From an uncultured Clostridia bacterium (GTDB lineage Bacteria > Bacillota > Clostridia > Christensenellales > Aristaeellaceae): a stretch of DNA of 8,929 nucleotides. The stretch lies in contig CAKUAV010000127.1 of the NCBI GenBank assembly GCA_934636425.1, positions 1 to 8,929 on the forward strand, in the 5' to 3' direction. Numbering within the stretch: the first letter of the stretch is position 1; every line of letters starts with the position of its first letter. The notes below the pieces were generated by a model that saw only the letters and a program-made list of their open reading frames with translations, did not search any database and was not told the DNA's origin. Position numbers and translations under genes: made by a program. Positions 5,181-8,929 of the stretch are shown piece after piece.

Positions 5181-5837
5181 TTATGAGTTGCTCTTCACAA
5201 ACGCCTCGAGCGTCTGGCCGGTCTCGTGTATGCGTGTGGCGATTTCCACGCCGACATAGCGGTAGTGCCACGGTTCATAGCTGATGCCGGTTTCGTCGGC
5301 CTTGTTGGCGGGATAGCGCTGTATGAAGCCGTATTCGTGGGCGTGCAGGCACAGCCATGCGTACTGCGGCGTGCTCTCAAAGCCGCCGGTGTTCTCGGTG
5401 GTCACGTCGAAGGCCAGTCCGGTCTGATGCTCGCTCGCGCCGGGCAGCTGCGCCTTGCCGGGCTCGCTGGCGCTGTATATTTCCTGCTGGCGGTTGTAAT
5501 CGCGGTATCCGCTGGTGACAATGAAGCCGTTCACGTTGTCGGCCTCCGCCGCGGCGAACATACGCTCCATCGCCTCGTAGGTTTCGCGCGTGAGCTGTAT
5601 GTCGGTCTTGGCCAGGCGGAAGGAGTGGCGCTGCTCGTAGAGCGTCACCAGCCCCTCGGGCACATAGTCGGCGGCGAGGCGGTGGGAATCGTTCACCAGC
5701 AGCACGTTCGTCTTGATGCGCGTTGAGTCCACGCCCATGCGCCAGCCCAGCACGAACGCGGCCGCGACCAGCAGCGCCATGAACAGCGAGCGCAGCGCCA
5801 CAGAGCCGTTTTTCTTTGGCGGTTGTTTTTTAGGCAT
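5181..5837 (-). CDS. Membrane-anchored M15 (VanY/DacB-type) D-alanyl-D-alanine carboxypeptidase
   Basis: A 218-residue peptidase of the zinc M15 family, which removes the terminal D-Ala from peptidoglycan stem peptides outside the membrane. A short basic N-terminus is followed by one membrane helix at about 16-33, then the catalytic domain. VTSGYRDY is at 107-114. SEHQTGLAFDV at 135-145 supplies zinc ligands H137 and D144. YEPWHYRY at 187-194 supplies the catalytic E188 and zinc ligand H191. All catalytic residues are present and the length is usual. The ATG at 5835-5837 follows AGGTG by 7 nt. It has its own sigma-A promoter 36 bp upstream. No vanR/S or vanH/A/X genes are near, so this is more likely a housekeeping or spore-cortex/cell-wall enzyme than glycopeptide resistance. 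D,D- rather than L,D-specificity is inferred from family resemblance. Confidence 0.92.
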   Translation of the reverse strand: MPKKQPPKKNGSVALRSLFMALLVAAAFVLGWRMGVDSTRIKTNVLLVNDSHRLAADYVPEGLVTLYEQRHSFRLAKTDIQLTRETYEAMERMFAAAEADNVNGFIVTSGYRDYNRQQEIYSASEPGKAQLPGASEHQTGLAFDVTTENTGGFESTPQYAWLCLHAHEYGFIQRYPANKADETGISYEPWHYRYVGVEIATRIHETGQTLEAFVKSNS

Positions 5838-5872
5838 GATTGTTCACCTGCTTTCGCAATGAGATCGTGTCT

Positions 5873-5901
5873 ATTATAGAACAATTCGTCAAAAATTGCA
5901 A
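5873..5901 (-). promoter_or_regulatory. Vegetative promoter of the carboxypeptidase gene
   Basis: On the minus strand TTGCAA (5896-5901) and a perfect TATAAT (5873-5878) are separated by exactly 17 bp. The expected start near 5866 leaves a leader of about 28 nt to the ATG at 5837. It lies just past the terminator of the previous minus-strand operon. Confidence 0.8.
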
Positions 5902-5919
5902 GCATGGGGAAGAGCGCGC

Positions 5920-5963
5920 AAAAAAGCGCCGCCACGCTGCGAACGATTCGAAGCGCGGCGGCG
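5920..5963 (-). terminator. Intrinsic terminator of the transporter/repeat-protein operon
   Basis: A 12-bp stem (5952-5963 with 5927-5938) with one G.U pair encloses a 13-nt loop. On the minus strand it is followed by C and TTTTTT (5920-5925). It sits about 30 bp after the stop of the 861-residue protein and insulates it from the carboxypeptidase gene. Confidence 0.9.
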
Positions 5964-5994
5964 GAGATGGGTCTGCTTTATTGGAAGGCTTTAA

Positions 5995-8580
5995 TTACAC
6001 GCCTTCGGTGCGGACGATGAACTGCACGCTGCCGGTCTGACCCTCGGCGATGCCGGCATAGGAGTTGTAGCCGCGCGCCAGATCGATGACGGCCTGCACG
6101 CGATCCTTCAGGCCGGGCAGATCGTCGTCGATGAAGGCCAGCAGCTTGTCGATGGCCTTTTCGTTGAACTCGGTCAGGCCGTCTCTCAATTCGCCCATGC
6201 CGTCGCAGAGCTGGCTTGCGCCGTCGTTCAGCTTGAGCGCGCCGTCCTTGGCCTGGCCGACCGCGTCGGTGTAGTCCACAACGCCCTGATAGAATGTGTG
6301 GATGTCGTCCATGGTCTTGCGCAGCTTGACCAGCGCCTGATAGGCCGCGCCGTTCTTGCCGTTCTCCTCCAGCGCCTCGGCCACGCCGTCCAGATATTCC
6401 TTGCTCTTGCGGTTGACGGTCATCTGCTCGCTGATGATGTTTTTGACCTTGGTGGACTTCATCTGCTCGTCGATGTTCTTGTTGATGAGCGCCTTCACGT
6501 CGTCGGTCTTCATCTGCTCGTCGACGTTCTGATTGATGATGGCCTTCACGCTGTCGCTGGCCATCTGCTCTTCGAACGCCGCGTCGGCCTGCGCGGTGAT
6601 CTCGGGATCGGCCATCTTCTGATCGACAATGGCGCTGACCTGCTCGTCGCTCATGCCGCGGATGGCGTCGACGACCTTCTGGCGGGCGGCGGCGGTGACC
6701 TGCTTTGTCACTTCGTCCTTCACGGCCGCTTCAACCTGCGGGCGGATGGTGTTCTCGCGGACATAGGCTTCGACCTGCGTGCGGGTTTCAGCCAGCTTGT
6801 CGGCGATGAGCTGCTCGGTGTTGACGTTCTGGTTGGTGAGCGCGGTGATCTGGTTGTTGACCTCGGCTTCGATGGCCTGCTGCGTTTCTTCCTTGGCCAT
6901 GTGGGCGTCCACCAGCTGATCGAGCGTCATGCTGCCGTCCTCGGGCACGCTGTCCTTGAGCGTCTCGGCGGCCTTGGCGCGCACGGCCTCGGTGACCTGC
7001 GCCTTGATCGTGTCATAGCAGTCGGCCTTGATCTGCTCGTAAGCGCCGTTCCAGGCCTGCTGCACGCCGTCGCGGATGGCGGGCTCATAGTCGCTGGCAA
7101 CCTTCGCGTCGATCTGCGCCTGAACCGCATCGGACTTCAGGTTTTCGTCGATCTTCTGCTCGATGAGCGCCTTCACGCTGTCGGAGGCCATCTGAGCGTC
7201 GATGTTCTGCGCGATCTGCGCCTTCACGTCGTCGCTGTTCATCTGAGCGTCCACGGTGGCGTTGAGCGTGGCGTCGTCGGGATTGCGCACGGCGGCCTCA
7301 ACCTTGGCGCGCACGGCGGCGTTGACCTGCTCGCGCACCTGCGCCTTGACGGCCTCGGTCACCTTTTCGGTTACCTGCTCGCGGGCGGCGGCGTTGACCT
7401 GCTTGACCACCTCGGCCTTGACGGCTTCGTCCACCTTGAAGGCCAGCTTCTTGTCGGCCTGCTCGATGACATAATCCTCGAGGTTGTTCAGCATTTCGGT
7501 CTGCAGGTGGTCGATTTCGGAAGCGTAATTGTCTATGGTCAGCGTATTGAGCGTGATGCCCAGCCTGGCAAAGTCGTCCTTGCTCTCGGCCAGCGTGTCG
7601 TTGGCGGTTTCGAGCACGGTATCGAGCACCTGCCGCGCGCCGTCGGTCAGAGCGGCGCTGTTTTCGTCGATCTCGCTCAGGCCGTCGTAGAGGTCCTGCG
7701 TGCCGTCCAGCAGCTCCTTGAGGCCGTCGTAGAGCTCGTTCGAGCCGTCCATGAGCTGAGTCATGGCGTCGCGCAGCTCGTCGCTGATTTCGTCCAGATT
7801 GAAGTTGAGGGAGAATTCGCCGTCCTCGGTTTCCTCATCGGCGACAGAGGAGGAGGCCACCAGCGTGTAGGTGCCGCCGAAGCTGAAGTCGGTCACGTCG
7901 GCGCTGACGACGGCGGAGGAGGGGATTTCATCAAAGTCCAGATCGAAATCGTCGCTGCCCGCGTCCACGCCGTTCCTGAGCGCGTCGGCCAGTCCGGGCA
8001 GACCGTAGCAGAGCACCAGCGTGCGGTCGCCGACCTCGAGCACGCGGCCGTTGGTCACCTGAAGATTGGAGAAAACGTCGTCCTCGGCCAGCATCACGGT
8101 GGCCATCAGGAAGGGGATGGGCAGCGTCTCGGTCTTGCCGTTGATCTCGGCATCGCCGGTCAGCTTGGAGGCATAGTCGATGGTCATTTCGAGATGACCG
8201 CTCTTGCCGGCCAGCTCGGCGGGTGTCATTTCCACGCCGTCGAGCGTGTAATGGAAGGCGACGGAGAAGGGCAGATCCTCGCTGGAGTGACCCTCGTAGC
8301 GGATTTCGGAACCATTCGCGTTCCAGACGATTTTGTCGCCGTCCTGCGTGAATGTCTGATCGCCGGAGAGATTTTCAATGCCGCTAAGGCGGCTCACGTC
8401 CTCGAGCGTGTCGAGAGAATCGCGGTTATACAGCCGTTCGCTGACCACGATGTCGGTCGCCTCGCCGCTGGCGTTGGCCAGCACATACACCATTTCCTTT
8501 TTGTCCACGTCGGCCAGAGAAGGCACGGCGGTGAGCAGCATGATCGCAGCCACGATCAGAGCCATAATGCGCTTTTTCAT
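5995..8580 (-). CDS. Secreted 861-residue xxxLxxG-heptad and 17-residue-repeat protein
   Basis: A large exported protein without a recognised enzymatic domain. Residues 1-23 form a signal peptide (MKKR, hydrophobic core, PSLA before D24). Residues 24-260 look like a beta-rich domain. Residues 272-314 carry L-x-D-G heptads (LMDG, LYDG, LLDG, LYDG, LTDG) of the xxxLxxG type. Residues 320-720 are long, Ala/Gln/Val-rich and predicted helical, with two arrays of a 17-residue unit (443-493 and 652-719). Heptads return at 777-803 (LNDG, LCDG, LRDG). No transmembrane segment follows the signal, unlike YhgE/Pip proteins that share the heptads. The ATG at 8578-8580 has AAGGAGG 10 nt upstream; the frame continues 48 codons further but lacks a signal there and overlaps the transporter gene. 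It starts 2 bp after the MMPL-type gene, whose last codons contain the ribosome site. It may act as a periplasm-side partner of that transporter. Confidence 0.8.
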   Translation of the reverse strand: MKKRIMALIVAAIMLLTAVPSLADVDKKEMVYVLANASGEATDIVVSERLYNRDSLDTLEDVSRLSGIENLSGDQTFTQDGDKIVWNANGSEIRYEGHSSEDLPFSVAFHYTLDGVEMTPAELAGKSGHLEMTIDYASKLTGDAEINGKTETLPIPFLMATVMLAEDDVFSNLQVTNGRVLEVGDRTLVLCYGLPGLADALRNGVDAGSDDFDLDFDEIPSSAVVSADVTDFSFGGTYTLVASSSVADEETEDGEFSLNFNLDEISDELRDAMTQLMDGSNELYDGLKELLDGTQDLYDGLSEIDENSAALTDGARQVLDTVLETANDTLAESKDDFARLGITLNTLTIDNYASEIDHLQTEMLNNLEDYVIEQADKKLAFKVDEAVKAEVVKQVNAAAREQVTEKVTEAVKAQVREQVNAAVRAKVEAAVRNPDDATLNATVDAQMNSDDVKAQIAQNIDAQMASDSVKALIEQKIDENLKSDAVQAQIDAKVASDYEPAIRDGVQQAWNGAYEQIKADCYDTIKAQVTEAVRAKAAETLKDSVPEDGSMTLDQLVDAHMAKEETQQAIEAEVNNQITALTNQNVNTEQLIADKLAETRTQVEAYVRENTIRPQVEAAVKDEVTKQVTAAARQKVVDAIRGMSDEQVSAIVDQKMADPEITAQADAAFEEQMASDSVKAIINQNVDEQMKTDDVKALINKNIDEQMKSTKVKNIISEQMTVNRKSKEYLDGVAEALEENGKNGAAYQALVKLRKTMDDIHTFYQGVVDYTDAVGQAKDGALKLNDGASQLCDGMGELRDGLTEFNEKAIDKLLAFIDDDLPGLKDRVQAVIDLARGYNSYAGIAEGQTGSVQFIVRTEGV
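6424..6627 (-). repeat. Four tandem 51-bp (17-residue) coding repeats, array 2
   Basis: Residues 652-719 of the secreted protein divide into four units of exactly 17 residues. The second to fourth begin FEEQMASDSV, VDEQMKTDDV and IDEQMKSTKV; the first, VDQKMADPEI, is more diverged. The pattern is hydrophobic-[DE]-x-x-M-x-[ST]-D-x-V-K-x-x-I-x-x-[NQ]. Confidence 0.75.
7102..7254 (-). repeat. Three tandem 51-bp (17-residue) coding repeats, array 1
   Basis: Residues 443-493 hold three 17-residue units beginning VDAQMNSDDV, IDAQMASDSV and IDENLKSDAV, with the same consensus as the array at 6424-6627. Both arrays are preceded by similar KQV(N/T)AAAR(E/Q) segments, pointing to an internal duplication of a larger block. 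Confidence 0.75.
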
Positions 8581-8582
8581 AG

Positions 8583-8929
8583 TCAGTTTTCCTCCTTCAC
8601 GGTTTGGGGTTTCATGCCGAGCGTGGTGTGCCGGATCAGTCCGTCGCAGAGCATGAGCAGCGCCGGCAGTATGAATATGACCAGCAGCATCGAGACGATT
8701 GCGCCGCGCGCCATCAGCATGCACATGGAGCTGATGATGTCGATGTCGGAATAGACGGCCACGCCGAATGTGGCGGCGAACAGACCCATGCCGGACACGA
8801 TGATGGACGAGATCGATGTGGACAGCGCGGTGCAGACCGCGTCGTGCCTGGACTGGCCGGCGGCGCGCTCGCTCTTATAGCGGGTGGTCATCAGTATGGC
8901 GTAGTCGACCGTCGCGCCCAGCTGAATGG
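8583..8929 (-). CDS. MMPL/RND-family transporter, C-terminal part only
   Basis: The last 114 codons of a larger gene whose start lies beyond the right edge. The visible part opens with IQLGATVDYAILMTTRYKSE, the membrane helix 4-like motif of MMPL/RND transporters, whose buried Asp takes part in proton coupling. Two more hydrophobic helices follow: IIVSGMGLFAATFGVAVYS and AIVSMLLVIFILPALLML. The protein ends in a short polar tail, KEEN. Such proteins move lipids, drugs or other hydrophobic cargo across the membrane; the cargo cannot be told here. The frame is open to the window edge, so the ATG at 8889-8891 is an internal methionine. The stop at 8583-8585 is 2 bp from the next start, and the final codons AAG-GAG-GAA carry that gene's ribosome site, implying coupled translation. 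Confidence 0.88.
   Translation of the reverse strand, partial: IQLGATVDYAILMTTRYKSERAAGQSRHDAVCTALSTSISSIIVSGMGLFAATFGVAVYSDIDIISSMCMLMARGAIVSMLLVIFILPALLMLCDGLIRHTTLGMKPQTVKEEN

Noticed and set aside
5032..5271. Minus-strand open frame of 79 codons after the carboxypeptidase gene
   Set aside because: It begins inside the carboxypeptidase gene in another frame, has no ribosome site there, and shows no hydrophobic or domain pattern. Copy B of the direct repeat lies in it but in a different register.
5181..5837. Glycopeptide-resistance vanY
   Set aside because: The domain matches, but none of the other van genes or a two-component system is present, and M15 carboxypeptidases are common housekeeping enzymes.
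5886..5891. TTGACG as the -35 of the carboxypeptidase promoter
   Set aside because: It is only 8 bp from TATAAT; TTGCAA at 5896-5901 has the correct 17-bp spacing.
8581..8724. 48-codon N-terminal extension of the secreted repeat protein
   Set aside because: It overlaps the transporter gene and hides the signal peptide; AAGGAGG positioned for the ATG at 8580 decides the start.
6298..8754. Plus-strand open frame of 818 codons
   Set aside because: It is antisense to the secreted repeat protein. Its own repetitiveness is the mirror of the 17-residue arrays, and it has no signal or known motif.

Overview
The window looks like a chromosomal core segment of a GC-rich, endospore-forming Firmicute of the class Clostridia. 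The reasons are a complete spoIIAA-spoIIAB-sigF operon behind a sigma-H-type promoter, strong AGGAGG-like ribosome sites, perfect TATAAT -10 boxes, and an RNase PH fused to an RdgB/HAM1 pyrophosphatase, an architecture I recall from Clostridia. The coding DNA is strongly G/C-biased at third codon positions, which produces very long spurious antisense frames. I cannot name genus or family. No transposase, phage gene or CRISPR array was seen.

Layout, left to right. (1) 1-238, minus strand: a tRNA-Arg(TCT)/tRNA-His(GTG) pair transcribed from a TTGCGC-17-TATAAT promoter; the tRNA-His 3' end is cut by the window edge. (2) 261-3113, minus strand: an operon of a ZnuA-like lipoprotein with substituted metal ligands, the RNase PH-RdgB fusion, and a YfcE-type phosphodiesterase, starting at an extended -10 promoter and ending at an intrinsic terminator. 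B. subtilis has the order gerM-rph-ysnA-ysnB; here a different lipoprotein sits in the gerM position. (3) 3114-3275: divergent control region with an inverted repeat, two possible Spo0A boxes and a sigma-H-type promoter. (4) 3276-4747, plus strand: spoIIAA (TTG start), spoIIAB and sigF (GTG start overlapping the spoIIAB stop), closed by a strong bidirectional hairpin. (5) 4801-5180: a 42-residue membrane micro-ORF on the minus strand, bracketed by two copies of an imperfect 46-bp direct repeat. (6) 5181-5901, minus strand: a membrane-anchored M15/VanY-type D,D-carboxypeptidase with its own promoter. (7) 5920-8929, minus strand: the C-terminal end of an MMPL/RND-type transporter, followed 2 bp later by an 861-residue secreted protein with xxxLxxG heptads and two arrays of a 17-residue repeat, then an intrinsic terminator.

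How the genes fit together. The spoIIA operon is the forespore switch: SpoIIAB holds sigma F inactive, and dephosphorylated SpoIIAA frees it. The rph-rdgB-yfcE operon combines tRNA 3'-end trimming, removal of non-canonical purine NTPs and a small phosphodiesterase. The right end is an envelope module in which a large membrane transporter is translationally coupled to a long extracytoplasmic helical repeat protein; this module, the altered SBP-like lipoprotein and the repeat-flanked micro-ORF are the least explained parts.
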